The position numbers were made by a program, and so were the translations under genes. From NCBI GenBank assembly GCA_963556145.1, contig OY744462.1:6324001-6388000 (forward strand): a stretch of DNA of 64,000 bases. Reading direction: 5' to 3'. Within the stretch, counting starts at the first letter, position 1. The number at the start of each line of letters is the position of its first letter. Below are positions 1 to 10,778 of this stretch, piece after piece. Below the pieces are notes generated by a model, which saw nothing but the letters and a program-made list of their open reading frames with translations, did no database searches and was not told where the DNA came from. This stretch comes from Hygrocybe punicea (lineage: Eukaryota > Basidiomycota > Agaricomycetes > Agaricales > Hygrophoraceae).

Positions 1-112
1 TCCAGTTAATATGACACGTCTTTGAACAAAAGGTTATGCATCACATATGCGAAGTAAAGGTAGTTTGATTGAATTTGTACAATGAATTGTAATTCAGTTT
101 CATGGACCACAA

Positions 113-172
113 ACCGAACATATTGGACATGTTCGGTGTGTTCGGTCAATGTGTTCGGTCAATATGTTCAGG
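113..172. repeat. Cluster of TGTTCGGT half-sites
   Basis: The stretch carries several copies of the octamer TGTTCGGT or its complement ACCGAACA within 60 bases, including the run TGTTCGGTGTGTTCGGT. The same motif builds the larger tandem array at 7024-7345, so the two clusters lie on either side of the genes at 885-6760. Whether they are binding sites or the ends of a mobile unit cannot be decided here. Confidence 0.6.
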
Positions 173-327
173 TTACTATTGTCATATGTGATCAGTACAC
201 ATTGAACATTGGATATAGTTAGCTATCCAGTGGTGATACAAAGAGAATATGCAAACATTAAATCTGGATTATAGGTAGATAATGGATTTTCAATAGCTCA
301 TTCTCATCTTTTCAGCAAAAAGGCACA

Positions 328-797
328 TTGAGAAATTTGGACTTGGTAGAATTTTGGGTGCTGTGTTTTGTATCTCATGAAATACTGCTTGGATCAAGAT
401 GGTTATACAGTTTATGATTCTGGTTGTATTTCGAGCCTAGTGACAGACAAACATAGTACAGATGCAATGACGGCTCAAAGGACAAAAATAGAGAAGAATA
501 TGGTATATGTACTTCTAGGCCTTGAAAAGATGAACAACCTTCTCCCTCCAGTCTTCTTCATATGAGCTCTTTCGATGTCATAATTTGACAGTATCATTTT
601 GGGCGTCAAAAAGTACTGGTCTACCTTTTATTTCATCAACAACTCACTATATCCTAAATATTGTTCAAATGTAATTACAGGCGTAGATAGTCCTCAAGAC
701 ATAGTACAACTTCCCTGTATAACCATCTTAATCCAAATAGTATTTCATGAGATACAAAACACAGCACCCAAAATTCTACCAAGTCCAAATTTCTCAA
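328..797. repeat. Inverted repeat, 83-bp arms
   Basis: Bases 328-410 and 715-797 are reverse complements over 83 bases with three mismatches, separated by 304 bases. The short open frames in this stretch look like by-products of the repeat and not genes. The structure could be the remnant of a foldback element or give a hairpin transcript. Apart from this repeat I see nothing convincing in bases 173-884. Confidence 0.8.
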
Positions 798-884
798 TCG
801 ATTCAAAAAGGTGCAGTTGCTGCCATCAGATAGCAAAACAGCTGTAACATATCAACGGGTTGAGTACACATACAATATTATACA

Positions 885-2140
885 TTAGCATCGGTCTATA
901 TTCATATTATAGAAGCGTTGCCTTGTTTCCACAACACCCTCTGCATCATTACCCTCTTCCACATACCCAACATGCCGTTTGATGGCTATTCTGGGCTGTG
1001 TAGTTGGTGTAGGCAAAGCTGTCTTGTTGCGAATCATAGTTGCTTCCTGAGAATATACATCAGTATTCGTTTAATTCTTGATGTATTAAAGTGTTACCTC
1101 TGTGAAGTCACTGTCTACTAGTGCCAATGACCGTAGATTCAGAATCATCTTGAATTTATCCTTCTTTACCGGAACTGCCGATATTGTAAACTGAACCTCC
1201 ACTATATCACCGATTCTAAAGCAAGTTGGGTTTGTTGGAATGAAGCTAATAAATATTTCCATCAGTAGGGATGTGATCCCAATTCATCGTCACTCACCAA
1301 TGTCGATTTCTATCAGACTTCAACTTGTAATAAAGTACGCAATTGTCCTGGCCATGAAAGTAGCGGGAATTCGCAAGTGAGGTTAATATGCCTTTTGGAT
1401 CGATGACATACTCGAATGGAATGTGAGAGGAAGTGTTGTCATGTCGGCGATCAGTGAAATATCGGGTTCCTATTGCGAGTGCCATGTAATCCATGTATGT
1501 AGAAGGCGTAAAAGCTTGCATTGCTTTGTCAGGAAATTGACGAGCCAGTTTCTGGTGCAGAATCCGAAGGTTATCGATATAGGATTGAAAGCCCGTTGTA
1601 TCAAGGCCAGTTACGACTATGCTTTGACGTATGAAGGGCGTTCGGCGTTCTGGTTGACTATTGCAGTGATTCATCAGAATGGTATTCAAGGAATTGATAC
1701 GAATTTAGCACATACCTGGTTGTTATGGGTGGAAGATCTTTCGCCACCAAAATCGCTTGCAAACTTAATACCAATTCTTGATGTTCGGATTCATCATTGG
1801 TTGGAAGTGTAAACTTCCAGCAATTTGGAGAGTCAACATGCACAATATTGACATTTGCAATCTGGCAATGCGGTCAATATGATATACCTTTTCAAATCCA
1901 ATGACTTACGTTTGTGGCCTTCGCAAGCTGACTTTCATCATCGTCTAAGCGTGCAGATATGATTTCCTGCAGATGTTCAGCTGTCAATTTGGTGTCAAAT
2001 ACTAGCCAGTATATATATGGTGGATATTGCTAACATGCACCCTTGAAGTTGTAATAGTTGTCCATCACGTACAAAGCAGTGGTGAGATGTATATTGCGTG
2101 GCACAATTTCGTCCACTTCATGGATTATATCTTCCGCCAT
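885..2140 (-). CDS. Conserved basidiomycete protein, function unknown (335 aa, six exons)
   Basis: The gene can be read as six exons on the minus strand: 2140-2041, 2001-1910, 1861-1716, 1657-1298, 1245-1098 and 1046-885. The introns are 39-60 nt with GT-AG borders, and the exon sum of 1008 nt is a whole number of codons. The product would have 335 residues. Recognisable stretches are PRNIHLTTALYVMDNYY near the N-terminus, MDYMALAIGTRYFTDRR in the middle, and RIGDIVEVQFT followed by KMILNLRSLAL near the C-terminus. I recall proteins with this layout as common in mushroom genomes and unassigned to any function. There is no signal peptide or membrane segment. It is divergently oriented to the gene starting at 2803, with 662 bases between the starts. 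No stop or frame break was found, so it appears intact. The start ATG at 2140 is the least certain point. Confidence 0.8.
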
Positions 2141-2802
2141 CACCGATCATATCCATATTGGCTTTTGATGTCCATGTGATGATAGCTTTCAGGATCCGTT
2201 TTGCTTTTGTTTTTGTATTGCATTCTTCAATATTGAAGTTTGCGTCATTTTGCATAATACAGATCCTTTCCATGTCTTTCAAATGCACCACATAATGTTG
2301 GTTGTCAGCTGTCTGGTTTGGATATGGTATAGTCAAGCATGTACTCCAGCTTTTCCGCATTAATTCTGCATCACAGTATATGTGTGCACAGCATTAAAAT
2401 TAGCCCCTATCCATTATGCATCAATATCCGTTAGTATACCCCATGTTTCTTAATTTGGCATTATGCATTTTTGTTTTATGAATACCCCTTTTTGTTTAGT
2501 CTCCATTCCTAACTTTAATTGAATTTGTCAACAATTCATGAAATCTACCAGTATAAACTTGTGGCGAATATCATGTGGACAGTCATCCATTTTTCATGCA
2601 TACCTTTGCGCTTTGCATGGAGTACATGGCCCAAGAAGCCTCGTTTGGTATATGAGCATGTGCCAATGGTGGATCCTCTGATGTTATTGTTGAAGTTTTG
2701 GATTCACCGATTCATCTTAAATTCATAGCTTATTGTTTTTGAGTGATTTAAAGCGTGAGTGGAGATGATATCCACTATTCCATCAACTTTTACCGCTCTC
2801 CA
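2141..2802. other. Divergent intergenic region
   Basis: This 662-base stretch separates the divergent starts of the genes at 885-2140 and 2803-4850 and so should hold both promoters. It is AT-rich. I see no strong TATA box and no repeat. An 80-residue open frame on the minus strand overlaps the start of the left gene in another frame and is probably fortuitous. Confidence 0.5.
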
Positions 2803-4850
2803 ATGCCTCCCAAGAAGTCCACCGCCACGAAATCAAACTCGAAAGCAAAATCCAAGGCCACCATGTATGCATCCCTATTTTACTCGGTATAACTGAAGTT
2901 TCTATTGCATGCACTAAAGACGGCCTTCTGCAACAATCGAGAAGCGGAAGAAGGTCATCAAGACTTGGGCTGATGATGATATGTATGTGTCATCGTTTTA
3001 ATCGTTATCTATTTTTGACCAATGGACAGTGTGGCTTTGTCCAATGCTAATGATGATGCCGTCAGTATTCAAAGCACTGGCAGTGTAATGGCACCGTCAA
3101 CGCTCACAAGGTATCTATAATCACATATCATTGTTATCCAATATGAGTTAACAAATATCAATATCCTCCTAGGCATTCCGTCAAGTTTCGCAACGTTAAA
3201 GACGTGTTAGTGTTTCAATATCAAATATATCCACCATGATATCAATCTGTTACAGTGGAAAGAAACGTCAAATGTCATCTCCCAATGTCACCGACAATGA
3301 CGACAATGTGTAAATATTTTTCATAGGTATTGTCTCATCATTGACAGGTTATCTATAGTAAAACGCCTTCCCCCACCAAGAAATTGAAAGCTGCATCTAA
3401 TCAATCACGAGACGGTGAGGAAGAGGAGGAAGAGGAAGAGGAAGAGGATTACGGTTCTAAGTGAGTTGTTCGGTTATCATAGACATATCCATTTGTTCAA
3501 ACAAATCGTTTGACTGTTTAGGCATCGTCGCAAAGTAGCCTTGATGAAGAACCCCGATAAGCCAATTTCGTGTGTATTTTACGTGCCGATATGAATATTC
3601 TCATTCATTAATTGTAACAGCGTTTCTAATACTCCATCCAAGAAGTCGAAGTCCACGAAGGCCATCATGCTCGATGATACCGACGATGATAAAGGCTCCA
3701 GTGGCGATGAAGGAGATCTGACCTATGCACTGACGCAGATCACCAGGTGTGTTGGATCTTATTACACCGTGGTGTTTGATGTAGATGTCGTGAATCTAGC
3801 TTACCATCTCCGAACGTTGATGAGTCCGATATTGGCACGAGGGATCCTCAACTTGTTGACACCTACCAAGACTGTGTCAATATCAAGTATGCAATTGCAT
3901 TTATACCCTTGTCATTTACTCATAACCATTCAGGGCAGCAGCAATGGTATCCTGGTCCAGTGCAATTGGGAATGGCAACCCACAGTTCAGTGATATCATC
4001 ACTGACATCTACAAGATCAACAGAAAGTACGTTATTTGAACAGCAATTTGAGGTCAATTTGGTCGATTCATTGGATATAATATAGGTTATTGGTTTCCGC
4101 CATTACATTTGATAGATCTGGGAGGTACTCTAATCTCTCTCGTGATAACCCTGCCCATATCTCCACTGGTGCATTTGGTCGCAACTTCTTTCATGCAGTC
4201 GGAGGTGGAATGCCGACGATCTTTACATCGGTCATCATAGTGGAGTCCTGCTTTCTCGATGAGCCCAAGATTGGTGGCAATACAAAGCCGGTCAAGGTTA
4301 TACAGGGTGCACTACTTCAAGGGGAATGGGAGCGATATGTTGGTGCTATTGGAATGGTGATTCGCGAGTCCGAATTTCGGGCCCAACTGTATAAGGACTA
4401 TGTGTCCTTCTCAACGACCACAGCAAGTGGAATGGATACATCTCCCAGTTTGTGCATTAATCATTTTTAGTTGTAATTCCTAATCGATTTTCATAGAGGC
4501 ATCGACATCCAAAAATGTACAACTTAGTCCATTCACTCGTCGACCCACTCCATCTTATCATAAGGCCGCTCTATCATTTTACGATATTGGTAAGCATCCG
4601 GTCGTCTAATATAAATTGATATCTTAAGTATGTGTTGTCAGTGCCCATCTATGATGCACGCAAAGTCAAAGCGGACTTCACGTCCACTCTCATATCGCTC
4701 CAGCAACTACCCATCTTCCCGCACAATATCCCTGCAGGATCCTGTGTCGTTGTTGGACACACCATCAATACATTCAAGCGTGTAGATGACATGATGAAGA
4801 GCATTTCACTCAATGTGCAATGGGTCATGGTCTTGGGAGTGCCGAAATGA
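2803..4850 (+). CDS. Conserved basidiomycete protein with disordered acidic N-terminus (13 exons)
   Basis: I read about thirteen short exons from ATG 2803 to TAA 4850 with GT-AG introns of about 50 nt; the product is about 470 residues. The N-terminal half is Ser/Lys-rich and disordered-looking, begins MPPKKSTATKSNSKAK and contains a run of nine Glu residues. This is typical of nuclear proteins but is only suggestive. The C-terminal half is folded-looking: ITFDRSGRYSNLSRDNP, FFHAVGGGMPTIFTSV, then NVQLSPFTRRPTPSYHKAA, VPIYDARKVKADF and IPAGSCVVVGHTINTF. I recall the VPIYDAR and VVVGHTIN boxes from a family expanded in Agaricomycetes without known function. It ends tail to tail with the gene at 4938-6760, only 87 bases apart. 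The frame is continuous across all introns I placed, so the gene looks intact. Confidence 0.78.
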
Positions 4851-4937
4851 TTGCTCCACTTAGCATCATTTATATTTGTATCTTATGTCTGTTTTGTGAA
4901 ATAAACGCGAACCGATCCATTGACTGTACAGATAATA

Positions 4938-6760
4938 TTACAAATATGAGTATGGACCTTTGATGTCAATCAACCATTTATAGAAAACCCCTGCAAAAGT
5001 GTCTGCTAATGAGCCAATGGGTGCTCGAACGGATTTCGGACCTGACTTCATGTTCGACCAGAGGCTGCATGTGTGATAACGTTCCACCTCGTTCACGAAA
5101 TAGGACACAGTATCCGTTTTGGAATCCACAATGAGCGATATGTCCATACGGCAAAAAACACTCATCGATGGTTTTCCACCAACCATATTGGACTCTATCG
5201 CATAAAGCCCTTCATAGGTCTTTTGGACAAAGTCGAAGAACTCGTTTCTGCCTTGCTCTCGAATAGAAATGGCGCCCCTGTCCGGATTGCACGCCACCGT
5301 CTTCAATAGAGTCCCCTGCGTTTGAAATATTCTGACAAAGTTAAGACAATCATACATATGAAATGACAAGTGAAAATGAAGGGCACTCACCTTAACTCAT
5401 CCAAGGTATAGAAACTTGAGACGATATCCCACTTCCAGGACTTGCTTTCCTTGTTGTACAGGGTGTGCACTGTATACACGACCTTTCCACCAACTAGAAA
5501 CACACGCCATTCGCCCATCTTACTCAGTGGTTCGATGTACGTTTGCCCAAACCAACGTGAACCTGGAACCTCACAGTTATTGCGCATGTATTCCCAATTT
5601 CGCTTGGCGTCGCCAGGTAATAGGACGTGATGACCGGTGTCGCTGTGTGTCCGTTTCAAGACAATATTTGGTGGGAATTGGTCGCCATCATTTAATAATT
5701 TTGCTTGAGGGCGTATCGTATGCGTTACATTCAAAGCGACATGAAGCAAGTTTTGATTTTGTATCCATTTTGAATGGACTGTGTTCATCTGCTTCGGAGG
5801 CGGCCAGATGTGTGCCGTTCGACAGAGTTCGTCCATGCCAGTCATGAAAATCGACACATTTTCCAGTGTCAATCCGTATTGGTTACCGCTGTCAAGACAT
5901 CAGTATAATGCAGCGAAAACGGAGCAGAATTAATTAAAGCGATGTCAATCTTACATGTATGACATTCCCATATCCACACCACCAAATACACAATCTGCCG
6001 ATGCGAACTTTTGCCACGTATCGCCTTTGTCTTGATGGCGAAGTATTGCATGAAGGAACTCAGGCCAAAATATGTATTTGACATTGAAGCGCCGGGCTCC
6101 ATCCTCATGATGTAGTCGCATTCCGATATAAACCTGTTTGTTGTGAAATACGTTTCAGTATCAACAATCCACAAATTAAACAATAGACATTACCCATTCT
6201 TGAATACATGCTGAATAGCGACTCTTGTATGACTTGATGATATGGACGTAACCATCAAGATGGGCAATGGTATCGAGTTCGATGTCGGATATGGTCGTGG
6301 TGACGAATGCAAGATCGTTAATGGCTGCGGCTTTGCTCGCGATACGAGTTGTTGGGTCAAGGATAAAAAGGATTTTGAAAACACGGCCGTCATTGTTGCT
6401 TAATGTGGTTATACGGCGTTCATTGTTGCTTACGGTGGTTGGCGGTTCCGTTTCACAGTCAGATGATGTTTCCATCTCAGAGTCGGATGATAGCCTTTTG
6501 CGTGGAAGGAGATCGAGTTCCGCGGCCGTCGCATTGCGGACACCCTGCGAATTTTCACGTATGTTGCGACCAAGACATACCGACTGCGGACAAATTCCAG
6601 ACGAAACGCATTTGGGATGTTGGTGTGCGGATCCGACATGTCTTTGGCAGGAGTTGCCTTCCTTCTTCCACAAAAGACATTTCGTTTTTGGAGAGTCGCA
6701 TTTTCGACCAGGGCAGATGTGCATGCAAAGTTCATAACCAAGTTCCTTCTTATATGGCAT
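4938..6760 (-). CDS. Cys-rich/ATP-grasp-like protein (545 aa, four exons)
   Basis: Four minus-strand exons (6760-6194, 6133-5955, 5888-5391, 5331-4938) join in phase to 1638 nt, giving 545 residues. Residues about 1-60 are rich in Cys and His (CMHICPGRKCDSPKTKC, then CVSSGICPQSVC), as in a zinc-binding module. An acidic Ser-rich linker follows. From about residue 320 the sequence resembles an ATP-grasp fold: NIVLKRTHSDTGHH for a nucleotide-binding lysine strand, RWFGQTYIEPL, GEWRVFLVGGKVVYTVHT, and the late acidic pair in FCRMDISLIVD and YFVNEVER. In ATP-grasp enzymes such residues hold Mg-ATP, and the enzymes join a carboxylate to an amine or thiol. The substrate here is unknown, and the assignment rests on motifs only. 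The gene is divergent from the one at 7767, with the palindromic array between them. Confidence 0.75.
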
Positions 6761-7023
6761 GTTTGTGGACCTAGGCAGGATTTCGGATGGATGGTATGAG
6801 GAACAGACACAGATATCATTAATACATCAATACCTTAATGATTGATTACTTTCAGGGTGGTTGATAGCGGGTGGTGACGATTCCACAAACCTTCTAATTA
6901 TAAGACGTCGGAATTGTGTCACCTGACAAGAGTGGCAATGATAAAACAACGAACACGTGCCAAACACGTTGATCAGCAATGTAATCATTTAAATGTCTTG
7001 AAAGAGCAATATCCACCGAACAG
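6761..7023. other. Promoter-side stretch without gene
   Basis: This stretch precedes the start of the minus-strand gene. It includes one TATA-free AT-rich segment and no recognisable repeat up to the palindromic array. An extra upstream exon of the left gene cannot be excluded. Confidence 0.35.
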
Positions 7024-7345
7024 ATCGGACGTGTTCGGTGTGTTCGGTGGAGATGTTCGGTGGATGTCAACCAACCATTATGAGGAGATATACTACACCG
7101 AACACATCGAACATGTTCGGTGTGTTCGGTGGAGATGTTCGGTGGATGTCAACCAACGGTTGTGACCGGATATACCACACCGAACACATCGAACATGTTC
7201 GGTGTGTTCGGTGGAGATGTTCGGTGGATGTCAACCAACGGTTGTGACTGGATATATCACACCGAACACACCGAACATGTTCGATGTGTTCGGTGTAGTA
7301 TATCTAGTCGTACATTGACATCCACCAAACATGTCCGGTGACCGA
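7024..7345. repeat. Tandem array of about 82-bp units containing near-palindromes
   Basis: At least three units of about 82 bp follow each other, with matching positions at 7038, 7120 and 7202. Each holds GTGTTCGGTGGAGATGTTCG followed by GTGGATGTCAACCAAC, and a near-perfect palindrome of about 34 bases. That palindrome is made of two ACCGAACACA.CGAACATG half-sites facing each other, for example at 7097-7130. The array lies in the divergent region between the genes starting at 6760 and 7767. Small open frames across it are a consequence of the repeats and not genes. Confidence 0.85.
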
Positions 7346-7766
7346 ACACACCCAACAACATGTTTGTTGTAGTATATCTAGGCCTTCTACATCCATCCAA
7401 CAAGTCAGACTTGTTGTGCTTTTCCGTCAACGGACCAGTCCGTGAATATTCATCGAACGAATTAACTCGATTTATTGCCTTACCAACTGAAAAATATTCC
7501 ATACGCTGCACATGTCGGTTTTCTGCGTGCAATTACTAGCTTTGGACAACTTCTAAGCTCGAGCCACATCAAAAACATAAATAAATAGATCTGTTGTTTA
7601 TGCATGCAAAGAAGCCGAACATGAGGTCGAACATGTGGCGATTGATCTGGTCACGTGGTCGTGACATCTGTATTCATAGTCTGGAGCGTTGAGTAATAAA
7701 TCCGCCCTTTTCTTTTGCTCTCAAATCGCCTCACACGTCGACCAAAAAACTTTTATTTCATCTACC
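7346..7766 (+). promoter_or_regulatory. Presumed promoter and leader of the gene at 7767
   Basis: About 420 bases follow the array before the ATG. There is an AT-rich segment with CATAAATAAATAG near 7576 and a pyrimidine-rich leader before the start. No reading frame of interest is present. Assignment as promoter is from position only. Confidence 0.4.
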
Positions 7767-9690
7767 ATGTCCTTGCCAGTCGTCAAAACCTCGACTCCCG
7801 CTGTCAATCCCGCCGCCTTCAAGTACTGGCCTGATGCGCCGCCCAAAAAGCTGCAGGAGCTACATCGCATCTTCCAAATCCAGTACATGGTCCCGCCCAA
7901 GATTCCGGCACCCAACAAGGAATCCGGCACCATTCCCGTATTTTCTCGTAATCTCTATGTACTGAAGACACACCCCCACGATGCCACCGCCCGAGGTGAG
8001 TTATGGCGCGAAATCCCCGAACGATACGAGGAACCGCTCCGTCGCTTGATTTATCAAATGGATATGTACATCTACGCGACAGCAGCCATCGCATACAACA
8101 AGGCACCCAACTACTCGCCGGACTACGTCAAAAATGATAAGGAAGGGACCGATTCACTTCGGGATTACCTCAAGTATACCGACACCGTCATGGACGAAAT
8201 TTGGGCAGAAGTCTTGGTGGCGAAACGGGCAAACGAGGTTACCCGTGACTGGCGAAGCAAGATCTTCGATGATTGGCTCCTGAAAGAATTTTATGTTGGG
8301 AAACATTCTCCATCGGCTTTGATTCAACATGGCGCTGTGAACACCGAGATCAAGCCCGAGGATCTAGGTAAGTATATATGTATTTATGGCCAAATGAATT
8401 CTCACGTCTGGCATCATAGATTGGGCAAAATACGACGAATCCGTGCCAGCATGGCACAGCGGAACCTTGGCAAATTGGTCATTCGGTGGGCTTCCGGATG
8501 CCACAAAGCTCGAGATCATCGGTCATGTTATTGCTTGGTGTAAAGGACATAGTGTCCTCGTCGATTCTGATGTGGCAGATGATGATGAAGGTGTGATCTA
8601 GAATTACATGTGTGATTGTGCTAATGATATAGTACATTTGCAGAGGAGCCAGTTGCCCAGGGCAAGGGCAAGGGCAAAGCCAAGTCAAAATCGGTCAAAA
8701 AACAGAAGGCATCTTCTGCTGGTTTGTACAAATTTTCAACCATAGTGGTGTATAGATCTATTGAATATTCAGGTGGCGCAGACAATTCGTCCGAGAAGGA
8801 CAAAAAGAAGCCCAAGCCCAAGCCCAAGTCCAGTAAGTACTTTCATTGTCTGTGATTGTCATACATGCAAACCCTTCATCATGACAGAGCGCACAATCAA
8901 GTCCAAAGCCGAGGACGACGATGAGGGTGAGTTATTGAATTCCGAATATCAAAACGATGATCCAACACATTTATTCATGTATAGACGACATAAAGATGGA
9001 GGAGGACGTAGCCCCGGTAAAGAAGAAGCGGTCTAAGGCCCAAATGCGTACGTTGCTCACCTTGTTATGATTAATGCACTGACATCTCGCAGTCGCTGTT
9101 GAAATTGGGTCGTCGCGCACAACCCGGCAATCGGCATCGGAGAAATTGACAATGGAGATTAAGCCACCCATCGCCCCCGAGCCGGATGTTGTGGCACCGG
9201 AATCCGCGAAGTTGGACATTTTAGGACCAGAGTGGGCGGGGTTGTTGGATGTTGATAATGATATAACCATGGACAACGATGACGGATCTCCCGAACCTGA
9301 AAAGATGTCTCCCAGCGATGGTCACGAGGATGGCGAGATGGCAAAGAGGAGGAAATTGGATGTTGCTTCGGAGCAAGCGGGCATTATCGTAGAGAAACTC
9401 AACCTGGTGAAGCCACCGAAGAAGTCTCCGACTCCGGGTATGTATTTCAACATTACATCATAGGCTGTATATATTCCAATTCTGATCTTCTCCATGTCCT
9501 AGGATTCCGTCCCAATACGCGTGCATCGTCACGCCACCAGTCATCGACCCCTGCAGAGCCCAGCGCTTCATCAATGGATGTGGATTGGAGCAACATCGTT
9601 CCACCCGAAATCCTACTCTCCATTACTCCAAGCCAAACGAGGCCTTCATCTCCCAAGCCATCGACATCCAAACTTGATCCCGGGCCTTAA
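7767..9690 (+). CDS. Charged, Lys/Pro-rich protein of unknown function (514 aa, eight exons)
   Basis: Eight exons (7767-8367, 8420-8590, 8644-8721, 8773-8832, 8888-8926, 8985-9047, 9093-9437, 9503-9690) sum to 1545 nt, giving 514 residues. The ATG sits in a good context, ACCATG. The first 260 residues look globular and are rich in Tyr and Trp (FKYWPDAPPKKLQELHRIF, EEPLRRLIYQMDMYIYAT, WRSKIFDDWLLKEFYVGK). The remainder is low-complexity, with GKGKGKAKSKSVKKQK, KPKPKPKS and several acidic clusters. This resembles nuclear or chromatin-associated proteins but does not prove such a role. No catalytic motif was found and I do not recognise the family. The 3' part from 8210 is present a second time at 18083-19563, which is probably an assembly duplication. 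The Helitron begins somewhere downstream. Confidence 0.78.
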
Positions 9691-10778
9691 TTTTGGAGGA
9701 GTAAGTCCTTCTTTTGTGGAGTATTCATTATATTTGACTAAAAAAACTGTATCCCAGTCGTTGATTTCTGGAAACTTGGTGACAATCTGTGCCCTCAAAT
9801 GTCCTCCTCATACATCGCTACTATTAACATTTGTACAGTTTCTATATATGTATTTCTTTTTGCTCCGTTAAAAATGGTTTGTGTTACTGTCCTATGACCA
9901 TAAGAATTGAGCATGATAGTGAGCATAGATACAGCATAAGGCATCAATCTTGTTGACTGAAAATCTGTTTGTCTAAAATATATCCTGGTGAATGCATTAC
10001 TTTCAGTTCAGTTGTACAACCACCTACACACTCAACTTGAGAAGGACAACCTGAGATGACTCTCATTCGGGCTAATGAAAATTCAAATTGAATATATGTA
10101 AGAAACCAGAATCACGAACTTTATGGACCTATTAAATGAGGATACAATGATACAAGAGTAACAAAACCCCCTCTTGTAGTGGAAGATATAACTGTCACTC
10201 CAAGGGGAGCTATGACTCTTTGGTACCAGAATAATACAGTATACTTGTGTGGGAATGATACGTACAGCTCCATAAAAATGACAATGTATTTCTGACAAGG
10301 ATGAAGAACAATGATAATTTCCATGAATTACCAAGCAATTGTCAAATATGCACAGTTGTCAAACAGCCTGGTTGTTCAACTTCAATACCTGTTTTGTCTG
10401 TTGAGCAAGCCAGAAATAAATATCACTGAGACTCTGAAGATTAAATCCACAAAATATCTTAAAAGGGGGTACCATTGTTCTTCTCAGTCGGTTTGATCAA
10501 TGTCTTGTCAGCCAGACCCCTAATAAGATCGTAAGGCAGCTATTCATGATACAGATGCATTTTTGGCCTGTATCAAGGCATGTCACAGGAACATAGAATG
10601 GAATAAAAAAAGTAAACACAGATTTCTAAAGATTCAGGCACGCCTTATGGTGTTTTGGGAAAAGCTTACAAATAATATAATGTCATATGATCAATCCCAT
10701 TGTGTTAATTGTTATTCATGATCCGAACCACTTGACTAGTTAAATGGGCGGTGTTTCCTCTTACTGTCACAAATCCTC
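9691..10778. other. Gene 3' region and Helitron 5' region
   Basis: The first 180 bases look like the 3' untranslated region of the gene ending at 9690, including a possible intron with a GTAAGT donor at 9702. The rest is AT-rich and leads into the Helitron gene. A Helitron 5' end is normally just TC after a target A, and many positions fit, so the left boundary could not be placed. The same stretch recurs at 19564-20651. Confidence 0.5.

Noticed and set aside
2118..2360. Eighty-residue minus-strand frame as the N-terminus of the first gene
   Set aside because: The frame that continues in phase through the introns starts at ATG 2140 in a different frame; no splice arrangement joins this piece.
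7024..7345. CRISPR-like array
   Set aside because: The repeats are contiguous, the supposed spacers are also repeated, and the organism is a fungus.
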